Of a DNA stretch of 64,000 nt, positions 57,357 through 64,000 are shown piece after piece (position 1 is the first letter of the stretch; each line of letters opens with the position of its first letter). This DNA comes from Flavobacterium piscisymbiosum (lineage in GTDB: Bacteria; Bacteroidota; Bacteroidia; Flavobacteriales; Flavobacteriaceae): assembly GCF_020905295.1 (NCBI RefSeq), contig NZ_JAJJMM010000001.1, positions 1,674,001 through 1,738,000 of the forward strand, given 5' to 3'. A model generated the notes under the pieces. That model did not search any database. It worked only from the letters and a program-made list of their open reading frames with translations, and was not told the origin of the DNA. Made by a program: the position numbers and the translations under genes.

Positions 57357-58853
57357 TTAAAGGTGATTAGTTTTATTTTTATTATCGATATAAATCATTC
57401 CAATTACAAAACAGACTGAAGCTATAATAATAGGATACCAAAGTCCGTCGAGGTAAAAGTCCGCTTTTCCGGCTGCTTTAGAATGCGTTACAAAATAGGT
57501 TGAAATAGCAGGAAGTAATCCTCCAAAAATACCATTACCAACATGATAAGGCAGAGACATTGAAGTGTATCTGATTTTCGTTGGAAACATTTCGACCAAA
57601 AATGCCGCGATAGGTCCGTATACCATCGTAACAAATAAAACCTGAATGAAAACTAAGAAAATTAAAGTCCACTCATCGTTGGAATTGATAGTAATCGAAG
57701 TGGTAATCTGAGCATCTTTTTTGCCTGAAAAATGCGTCTTTTTCTCTAAGAAAGAAGTTCCGTCGGTATATTCTTTATGTGTGGTATAGATAGAATCGTT
57801 GTCTTTATTGACCTCGATTGTTTCTTTTGTGGCCTGAGTAAGTTCTGTTTTGTAACTTACATCTGTGGTATTGTACATCATTTTATAAATAGGCCTGTAG
57901 AACAAAATGGCAAGAAGCATTCCGCCCATCATGATATATTTTCGTCCTATTTTGTCGCTCAGCCATCCAAAGAAAATAAAAAACGGAGTACCTAATAATA
58001 ATGCAATACCTAATAATCCATCAACTTGCGACGAATCGATATTCATTACGGTTTTCATAAAACTCATCGCGTAAAACTGTCCCGTGTACCAAACAACACC
58101 TTGTCCCATTGTGGCTCCAAATAAAGCGAGTAACACAAATTTCAAATTGTATCGGTTTCCGAAACTTTCTTTCAGAGGGTTTGTACTGGTTGTACCTTCT
58201 TTTTTAGCTTTGGCAAAAACCGGAGATTCGTCCATGTTTTTACGAATTAAATAAGAAACACCTACCATAACAATCGAAACCCAAAATGGTACACGCCATC
58301 CCCAGGAATCAAAATCTTCAGGAGAAAGTACATTTTTGGTGGCCAGAATAACCATTAACGAAATGAATAAACCAACTGTGGCTGTAGTCTGAATCCATGA
58401 CGTCCAATATCCTTTTTGTCCTACAGGAGCATGTTCGGCAACATAAGTCGCTGCACCGCCGTATTCTCCGCCAAGCGCTAATCCTTGTAATAAACGCAGA
58501 ATCAATACTAATAAAGGAGCCATAAAACCAATTGTTTCATAACTCGGAATACAGCCTATTAAAAAAGTAGAGCCTCCCATTAATAATAAGGTAGCCATAA
58601 AAGTATATTTTCGGCCAATAATATCTCCGAGTCTTCCAAAGAACAAAGCGCCAAAAGGTCTTACAACAAATCCGGCAGCAAAAGTGGCTAAAGTCGACAA
58701 AAAAGCCGCGGTGGGATTATCACTAGGGAAAAATTTAGTTGAAATTACAACCGCCAAACTCCCAAAAATATAGAAATCGTACCATTCGATCATAGTACCC
58801 ATTGATGAGGCCGAAATTACTTTCCAGATGCCTTTTGTAGAAGTTTTACTCAT
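57357..58853 (-). CDS. MFS transporter, metabolite:H+ symporter (MHS) family
   Basis: A 498-residue transporter with about 12 helices. The start SSMGTMIEWYDFYIFGSLAVV and FFGRLGDIIGRKYTF (about 72-86) plus LLQGLALGGEYGGAATYVAEHAP are signatures of the MHS (ProP/KgtP/ShiA) subfamily. An unusual polar insert of about 70 residues (MMYNTTDVSYKTELTQATKETIEVNKDN... to SITINSNDE) lies in the C-terminal half; typical members are nearer 430-450 residues. The substrate is unknown. It heads an operon with the small membrane protein. Confidence 0.9.
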   Translation of the reverse strand: MSKTSTKGIWKVISASSMGTMIEWYDFYIFGSLAVVISTKFFPSDNPTAAFLSTLATFAAGFVVRPFGALFFGRLGDIIGRKYTFMATLLLMGGSTFLIGCIPSYETIGFMAPLLVLILRLLQGLALGGEYGGAATYVAEHAPVGQKGYWTSWIQTTATVGLFISLMVILATKNVLSPEDFDSWGWRVPFWVSIVMVGVSYLIRKNMDESPVFAKAKKEGTTSTNPLKESFGNRYNLKFVLLALFGATMGQGVVWYTGQFYAMSFMKTVMNIDSSQVDGLLGIALLLGTPFFIFFGWLSDKIGRKYIMMGGMLLAILFYRPIYKMMYNTTDVSYKTELTQATKETIEVNKDNDSIYTTHKEYTDGTSFLEKKTHFSGKKDAQITTSITINSNDEWTLIFLVFIQVLFVTMVYGPIAAFLVEMFPTKIRYTSMSLPYHVGNGIFGGLLPAISTYFVTHSKAAGKADFYLDGLWYPIIIASVCFVIGMIYIDNKNKTNHL

Positions 58854-59060
58854 AAACTAATTTGTATACTTGATAATAATTAAAACTATTAAATATTTTT
58901 TAACGAATATAAAAGATAATTTTTTATTTAATTGATACTTTTTTAACAAATAGTGTTTATTTGTTGATTTAACATTTATTGGGTAAATCAAAGCTTGAGA
59001 ATTCAAAATAAAATACAATTTGCAAAGACGCTCAAGGCCTTTAAAATAAAGAACTCTTGC

Positions 59061-59088
59061 TTTGTTACGAAAGAAAACACTAGTTTTG
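59061..59088 (+). promoter_or_regulatory. promoter of the cobalamin riboswitch transcript
   Basis: TTTG (59061-59064) and TAGTTTTG (59081-59088), 16 nt apart, just upstream of the riboswitch. The AT-rich 58854-59060 otherwise shows only the likely leader of the divergent MHS gene. Confidence 0.6.
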
Positions 59089-59104
59089 CAGCTCAAATTT
59101 TAGA

Positions 59105-59295
59105 ACAGAAAATGGTTGTCATATTGATACAATATTGACATTAAAAGGGAATTTGGTGTAAATCCAAAACTGTCCCGCAGCTGTAAGCTCATTAACTGAA
59201 ACCCTTTAATACGTCACTTTTCATTTTGAAAGGGAAGGCTGGGTGTAGGGAGCAAGTCAGAAGACCTGCCATTTTTATAGTAATAAATAGCTTTC
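59105..59295 (+). promoter_or_regulatory. cobalamin riboswitch
   Basis: Core elements in order: AAAAGGGAATTTGGTG, AAATCC, ACTGTCCCGCAGCTGTAAG (the conserved B12-box region, 59151-59188), a variable hairpin, then AAGTCAGAAGACCTGCC (59254-59270). These are the sequence hallmarks of adenosylcobalamin-type riboswitches. It would lower expression of the downstream gene when B12 is plentiful. About 310 bases separate it from the next ATG; this stretch is AT-rich and holds no credible gene. Confidence 0.93.
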
Positions 59296-59606
59296 GGGGA
59301 TTGAAGCTTGAATTAAGAGCAATATATTTCACTTTATGTGATCATGTATGGTTTAGTTATTCTATTCTCGTAAGCCAAAAATAGAGTTTATGAGATTTTT
59401 TTTCTGCAAATATGATCGTCAAAACAATTTCTTTCAAGATGTTTTTCTACGCGATTCATTCTTTTTCTTCATTAAAAAAAAATCATTAAAACGTATTGTT
59501 GTACAAGATGTTGCTTTTACAAAAGTTTATTTTATATAACTTTTGAAAGGGTAAATTGTATTTCGATTTAAAGATTTAAGTAATATAATTTTTTAAATAT
59601 TTAATA

Positions 59607-60926
59607 ATGAAAAACCAATTTTTTTTCAAACCACTAATTGCAATCGCTTCTTTGATGCTGCTGACAGTTTCGTGTAATAATGATGATGATTTTACAGCGC
59701 CGCCTGTAATAAAAGGCGAACAGCAACTAAAAGATACTTTGACCATTGGAAAAACGCTGCAATTAAGCTCGAAATTAGCAGATAGAAAGAATGTTTCTTT
59801 TGAATGGGCCGTAGACGGAAAAGTAGTAGGATCTGATTCTACTTATATCTTTAAACCAGAAACAAGAGGAGATTTTAAAATTACAATGACGGCCAAAAAT
59901 GATGGCGGAAACGTAGCTCTTACTTATGATATTCATTCATGGGGAGCTTATGAAAACGGTTTTTTTATGATCAACGAAGGATGGTTTGGTCACGGAACAG
60001 GAACGGTAGGCTTTTATAGATATGATACAAAAGCGGTAGAAGACAGTGTTTTTGTAAAAGTAAATCCGGATAAGGATTTAAAACCTGCAACGTCTACATT
60101 AGAATTTGGAACGATCATTAATAAAAAGCTATTTTTAGTTTCTAAAGTTGGCTGACCAGTGGTAGTTGCTGATGCTTATTCGCTTAAAGAAGAAAAAAGA
60201 ATCGCGGCTAAAGGTGGAAACGACTGGCGCGCTGTGGTAGGTATTGATGAAAATCAGGCTCTTTTGACGTCGAGTAAAGGGATATTTAAGCTTAATCTTA
60301 ATACGATGGAAGTGAGCGGACAAATTGATGGTATTACCGGTCAGGTAGGAGATATCGTGAAGTCTAACGGGTATGTTTTTGCATTGTCTGCTTCAAAAGG
60401 CGTGATTGTTATTAATGCTTCGACATTGGCGATCGAAAAAACTATTCCGGGTATGGTTTTAGGATTTGCAGTTACCGATGATAAAAAAGTATGGGCAGCG
60501 GGAGGTAAAAACCTTATCAGTATAGATTCAAATACCCTTGAAATAAAAGAAATTCCGTTAAGTTTTCAGGCTTACGGAAGTTGGGGAGCATGGCATCCGG
60601 GATCTATTACAGCGGCTAAAAATGATATTTTTATTGCTAAAAACGGAAGTTTTAGCGGTGGTAAAGAAGTTTACAAATACACTGGAACTCCGGAGTCCTT
60701 GGCATCACCTTTTATTACATTAACAAATTCGAATATCTTATATGGTGCAGGAATTGGTTATGATCGAAAGAAAAATACTTTGGTGCTAAATACGTTAAAT
60801 GAAGGTTTTGGGGTGAATTTCTCCATTAACAACCTTTATTTATTTAATGCTGATTCAGGAGTTAGAACAGCTTCGGTAAATTATTCAGGATATTATTTCC
60901 CTGCGGTTTCTGTATTTCATCAATAA
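59607..60926 (+). pseudogene. BtuG-like beta-propeller lipoprotein interrupted by an in-frame TGA
   Basis: 440 codons including two stops. The N-terminus is a lipoprotein signal (lipobox TVSC, Cys22) and a PKD/Ig-like domain (about 35-115: GKTLQLSS, FEWAVDGKVVGSDSTYIF). From GFFMINEGWFGHGTG on it is a DUF5074/YncE-type beta-propeller, the plan of Bacteroides BtuG, which captures cobalamin at the surface. TGA at 60153-60155 splits the propeller. The frame then continues without shift to a natural end at 60926. The base after the stop is C. The riboswitch supports the cobalamin role. No btuB lies next to it. It could be a real nonsense mutation, a base error, or a read-through codon. Confidence 0.8.
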
Positions 60927-61352
60927 TTTTTTTTGCAGGTGATTTAACTGCGAAAAGATTTAACCGCAAGGAACGCTAAGATTTACGCAAAGGTTCGCAA
61001 AGTTTTATTATAAAGCTTTGCGAATCTTTTTTTTGTGTATTATCACGTGTCCCGTGGTTGAAACCACGGGCTATATTTGAAATGCAATAACTTGTAAGAG
61101 TATACATTAATGCTGGAAATTTTTTAATACAATATAAACATAGCCAACGGTTTTAACCGTTGGGATGCAATATTGGTAAAATTCAATAGGCTTTTTGTCG
61201 CAATCACAAACTAAAAAAAAACACAAAGTTCACAAAACTTTTTATCGTAAAGCTTTGCGAACTTTGTGTTTTCTCAACATAACGTTAGGTGAAAATCTAA
61301 GCGATCTAAGCGGTAAAAAAAATAGCGATAAAGTTAGGAAAGTGTTAAAAAC
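60927..61352. repeat. gap with several palindromes
   Basis: 60960-61030 holds the TTAACCGCAAGG family (a near-empty arm pair). 61048-61072 is a CCCGTGGTTGAAACCACGGG palindrome, and 61142-61166 an AGCCAACGG/CCGTTGG palindrome. 61215-61285 contains CACAAAGTTCACAAAAC and its inverse GCGAACTTTGTG. A frame from 61195 to 61446 runs over the tRNA and is not a gene. Confidence 0.75.
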
Positions 61353-61380
61353 AAAAAACCCGAATATTGCTATTCGGGTT
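61353..61380 (-). terminator. terminator after tRNA-Phe
   Basis: Minus-strand hairpin AACCCGAATA / TATTCGGGTT with a 4-nt loop and a T-run directly after the tRNA. Confidence 0.85.
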
Positions 61381-61381
61381 G

Positions 61382-61457
61382 TGGTGGTACCTCCAGGGAT
61401 CGAACCAGGGACACATGGATTTTCAGTCCATTGCTCTACCATCTGAGCTAAGGTACC
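61382..61457 (-). tRNA. tRNA-Phe (anticodon GAA)
   Basis: A 73-nt tRNA plus an encoded CCA, read from 61457 to 61382. Acceptor GGTACCT/AGGTACC, D-arm GCTCAGATGGTAGAGC, anticodon stem TGGAC/GTCCA enclosing GAAAA with anticodon GAA, and T-loop GGTTCGATCC. A Bacteroidota promoter lies immediately upstream. Confidence 0.95.
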
Positions 61458-61478
61458 GTCTTGTGCTCAATGCGGGTG

Positions 61479-61509
61479 CAAAGATAGAATCATTTTTCGT
61501 TTATTCAAA
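61479..61509 (-). promoter_or_regulatory. tRNA-Phe promoter
   Basis: On the minus strand TTTG, 19 nt, then TATCTTTG ending 22 nt before the tRNA. Spacing is close to ideal for the Bacteroidota consensus. Confidence 0.75.
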
Positions 61510-61561
61510 ACATTTTTTTAAAAAAATCAATTCGTATCTTCGCAATGGTAAAGAAACAAAT

Positions 61562-62293
61562 ATGATTTTAACAATTGATGTTGGTAATACTCGAATTAAA
61601 GCTGCTGTTTTTGAGGAGAGTACTGTTCTTGAAAATTTTGTTTTTGAGAAAAATGAGCTTGAAGAAAAAATTAAAAAAATTTTAAAAAAATTTTCAAACT
61701 GCTCCGATTTGGTCGTTGCATCGGTTGGAAAAATCGAAAAAGAATCTTTTTTGGCTTTCGAAAAAGAATTAAATGTTCATTTTTTTACTCATGAAGATGT
61801 TTTTCCTTTCGTAAATAAATATGCGACTCCAAAAACGTTAGGAATCGACAGGATGATTTTGGCTTCAGGAGCAACTTTGCAATTTCCGAAACAAAACAGG
61901 TTGGTTATTGATGCCGGAACTTGCATTACCTACGATTTTATCGACGAAAATGACAATTATTTGGGCGGAGCGATTTCTCCGGGTTTAAGATTACGATATG
62001 AGGCACTGCATAACTACACGGCCAAGCTGCCTTTGCTGACTTTTGAAACACCGGAACATTATATAGGGAACTCAACAAAACAGGCCATTCATTCGGGAGT
62101 TGTAAATGGGTTCGTCTATGAGATTGATGGTTTTATCGATGAATATCGGGCAAACTTTTCAAATTTTATAATAATTTTAACGGGAGGAGATGCAGTTTTT
62201 TTGGCTAAACGATTAAAAAATACCATATTTGCCAATTCAAATTTCCTTTTAGAAAGTTTGAACCAAACATTTCAATATAAAAATCGACAATGA
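61562..62293 (+). CDS. coaX: type III pantothenate kinase
   Basis: A 243-residue enzyme of the acetate/sugar-kinase-like superfamily that phosphorylates pantothenate, the first step of coenzyme A synthesis. The phosphate-binding DVGNTRIKAAVF (6-17) and DAGTCITYDFID (about 116-127) mark CoaX. The ATG at 61562 was chosen: earlier in-frame Met codons lie within the tRNA-Phe gene. It overlaps the next gene by 4 bp. Confidence 0.95.
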   Translation: MILTIDVGNTRIKAAVFEESTVLENFVFEKNELEEKIKKILKKFSNCSDLVVASVGKIEKESFLAFEKELNVHFFTHEDVFPFVNKYATPKTLGIDRMILASGATLQFPKQNRLVIDAGTCITYDFIDENDNYLGGAISPGLRLRYEALHNYTAKLPLLTFETPEHYIGNSTKQAIHSGVVNGFVYEIDGFIDEYRANFSNFIIILTGGDAVFLAKRLKNTIFANSNFLLESLNQTFQYKNRQ

Positions 62294-63519
62294 TTAAAAA
62301 AATTATAGTAAGCGCTTGTTTGCTTATCTCGTTCGTTTCATTTGCTCAACAGGGTGCATCTCCTTATTCTTTTTTCGGAATTGGTGACGTTAGATTTAAA
62401 GGAACTCTTGAAAATAGATCTATGGGAGGAGTTTCGGTAGAGCAGGATAGTATCCATTTGAATATTGAAAATCCGGCAAGTTATGCTAGTTTGAGACAAA
62501 CTACTTTTACAGTTGGAGGAACTTTTGGAAGTGCAAAACTAAAAACCAGTGATGAATCTGCAAAATCACAAAGATCTACTTTTGATTATTTGGCATTAGG
62601 AATCCCAATGGGAAAATTTGGTGCAGCTTTTGGTTTGGTTCCTGTAACTTCTGTTGACTATAGAATCTTAAATGACCAGACTGCGATAACAGACGGAACA
62701 AGTTCACAGCTTCAGGGAAAAGGTGGGGTAAATAAAGTGTTTCTTGGTTTAGGATATAAAATTACACCTAAGTGGAATATTGGAGGTGATGTACAATACA
62801 ATTTTGGTAAAATTACAACTACAAGTATAGAGCTGGCTACTGGAGTTCAAAATGGTACAAGAGAAACGAATGCTTCTGAGTTGTCAGGGGTTAGTTTTAA
62901 TATTGGTACAATGTATCAGACAAAAATTGATAAAAAATTAAGTTTGTTTACCAGTTTAGCTTATACTTTCGAAAGTACGCTAAATTCTAATAGTACAAGA
63001 GTTATTGCAGTAGACGGCGATCCTGATCCTTATGAAGCTCCTTCGCAAGATGATAAATTAAAACTGCCAAGTAAAATTACACTTGGTGCAGGTATTGGGC
63101 AGGCAAGAAAATGGTTAGTAGGTACTAGTGTTGCTTTTCAGGGTGACGGACAACTTGCAAATTATTACAATAAAGCAGCTAATGTGCGTTACGAAAAATA
63201 TCAAAAGTATGCGATAGGTGGATACTATATTCCTAACTATGCTTCTTTTACAAGTTATTTAAGCAGAATTACCTACAGAGCCGGATTGAAATATGAGAAA
63301 TTAGGTCTTGTTGTGAATAACGAATCAATCAATGATGTTGGTATGACTTTAGGAGCAGGAATTCCAATTGGTGGAGGAACATTCTCAAATGTAAACGTTG
63401 GATTGGAATATGGTAAAAGAGGAACTACATCTGCAGCTTTAGTTCAGGAGAATTATTTCAATTTTAGTTTGAGTTTTTCTTTCAACGACAGATGGTTCGT
63501 GAAAAGTAAATTCAACTAA
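62290..63519 (+). CDS. FadL/PorV-like outer-membrane beta-barrel protein
   Basis: A 409-residue exported protein. Signal peptide (ends SFAQ), then ASPYSFFGIGDVRFKGTLENRSMGGVSVEQDSIHLNIENPASYA, the start of a predicted outer-membrane barrel with alternating hydrophobic strands to FNFSLSFSFNDRWFVKSKFN. The GIGD/NPASYA pattern is shared with FadL-like proteins of Bacteroidota. Ligand unknown. Its position between coaX and lptC is common in Flavobacteriia; it may be a core outer-membrane factor. Confidence 0.8.
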   Translation: MIKKIIVSACLLISFVSFAQQGASPYSFFGIGDVRFKGTLENRSMGGVSVEQDSIHLNIENPASYASLRQTTFTVGGTFGSAKLKTSDESAKSQRSTFDYLALGIPMGKFGAAFGLVPVTSVDYRILNDQTAITDGTSSQLQGKGGVNKVFLGLGYKITPKWNIGGDVQYNFGKITTTSIELATGVQNGTRETNASELSGVSFNIGTMYQTKIDKKLSLFTSLAYTFESTLNSNSTRVIAVDGDPDPYEAPSQDDKLKLPSKITLGAGIGQARKWLVGTSVAFQGDGQLANYYNKAANVRYEKYQKYAIGGYYIPNYASFTSYLSRITYRAGLKYEKLGLVVNNESINDVGMTLGAGIPIGGGTFSNVNVGLEYGKRGTTSAALVQENYFNFSLSFSFNDRWFVKSKFN

Positions 63520-63569
63520 GCATAAAAAAGGTGCTTTTTTAAGCCCATACAATTTACTACATTTGGCAA

Positions 63570-64000
63570 ATGAATTTACCAAAGAGATATATTATAGCCG
63601 TTGTCACAGTTTTTACTGTGACACTGTTTTTTGGATGTGAAAGTAATTTTAAAGAAGTTCAAAAAATTAACTTCTCAGAGTTTGTTCCAGGAAGTGATGC
63701 GGATACAGTTAATATAAAATACACCGATTCCGGACGTATTACCGGAGTTTTGAAAAGCCGGAAAATGTTGGATTATTCTAATTTGAATTTTCCATTTACC
63801 GAATTTCCAAAAGGAATTGATGTTACTTTATACGATAAAAACCAAAAACGTACCTTTATAGTATCAAATTATGCTGTTTCGTATAAGCTAACAGGTATAA
63901 TAGATTTGCAGGGAAAGGTTAAAATTACTTCAGAAACAGGACAAATGCTTGAAACAGAGCAGTTGTATTTTGATCAGAAAAACGAATGGTTTTATACCGA
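63570..64000 (+). CDS. lptC: LPS export protein LptC, partial
   Basis: The right end is cut; 143 codons are visible. The start has a membrane anchor with a possible lipobox (TLFFGCESN, Cys23), then KEVQKINFSEFVPGSDADTVNIKYTDSGRITGVLKSRKMLDYSNLNFPFTEFPKGIDVTLYD. The LptC beta-jellyroll, with ..AVSYKLTGIIDLQGKVKITSETGQMLETEQLYFDQKNEWFYT, is recognisable. It links the LptB2FG transporter to the periplasmic LPS bridge. It follows the outer-membrane gene by 50 bp. Confidence 0.85.
   Translation, partial: MNLPKRYIIAVVTVFTVTLFFGCESNFKEVQKINFSEFVPGSDADTVNIKYTDSGRITGVLKSRKMLDYSNLNFPFTEFPKGIDVTLYDKNQKRTFIVSNYAVSYKLTGIIDLQGKVKITSETGQMLETEQLYFDQKNEWFYT

Noticed and set aside
58857..59096. Minus-strand frame upstream of the MHS transporter
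   Set aside because: It is AT-rich promoter and leader sequence that overlaps the riboswitch promoter; no family resemblance.
60159..60926. A separate gene starting after the TGA
   Set aside because: It has no start context and no signal peptide, and completes the propeller of the upstream frame exactly; it is the second half of one broken gene.
61195..61446. Short plus-strand frame across tRNA-Phe
   Set aside because: It overlaps repeat sequence, the terminator and the tRNA; codon content is not protein-like.

Overview
The window is AT-rich and looks like a Flavobacterium-type member of the Bacteroidota. The evidence is SusC/SusD-type outer-membrane proteins, TonB-dependent receptors with N-terminal carboxypeptidase-like domains, promoters of the TTTG / TAnnTTTG type upstream of both tRNA genes, a mevalonate pathway and ATP-type pckA. 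Most of the roughly 60 genes are chromosomal housekeeping or nutrient-scavenging genes. The accessory material is a partial anti-phage gene at the left edge, several small cargo genes, and an unusual density of quasi-palindromic repeats.

Layout. 1-1211: left-truncated CD-NTase (CBASS-type signal synthase), then tRNA-Leu(TAG). 1278-7857: M20 dipeptidase, a repeat-filled gap, a MORN-like lipoprotein, a BlaI/BlaR1-type pair behind a 7-bp tandem repeat, a saccharopine dehydrogenase-like enzyme and a DUF423 protein. 8158-15361: pckA, a beta-propeller phytase with its TonB receptor, and a DUF4407 protein. 15506-21691: a minus-strand run containing ruvC, hemW, a cyclase-family hydrolase and small proteins. 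Two gaps of this run hold small genes (four-helix bundle; GxxExxY) flanked by inverted arms. 21745-31817: a membrane protein/glycosyltransferase pair, small exported proteins, a pseudouridine synthase, a UbiA prenyltransferase, and mevalonate genes with an antitoxin-like small ORF between them. 31962-38764: TspO, three tandem paralogues, a metallo-beta-lactamase-fold protein, a flavoprotein/HAD/Crp operon and a GDPD.

38949-56452 is a starch/maltodextrin utilisation locus. SusC, SusD and SusE on the plus strand would bind and import oligosaccharides. On the minus strand a LacI-type regulator sits at the divergent junction, followed by an MFS transporter, beta-phosphoglucomutase, a GH65 phosphorylase, a SusB-like GH97, a SusA-like GH13 and a cytoplasmic GH13. 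The inferred route is oligosaccharide import by SusCD, periplasmic trimming by GH13/GH97, uptake of maltose, phosphorolysis by GH65, and conversion of beta-glucose-1-phosphate to glucose-6-phosphate.

56606-64000: an MHS-family transporter with a small membrane partner, a cobalamin riboswitch driving a BtuG-like lipoprotein gene broken by an in-frame TGA, tRNA-Phe, coaX, an outer-membrane protein and the start of lptC.

The most unusual signal is the repeats. At least eight families of paired, imperfect inverted arms lie close against gene ends. They sometimes supply the stop codon or last residues of the neighbouring gene, and sometimes are translated in frame inside a gene. Two arm pairs enclose a small gene, giving a layout like 23S rRNA intervening sequences. 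This is my best candidate for an undescribed element system. The other points of interest are the CD-NTase beside a tRNA 3' end and the interrupted riboswitch-controlled gene.
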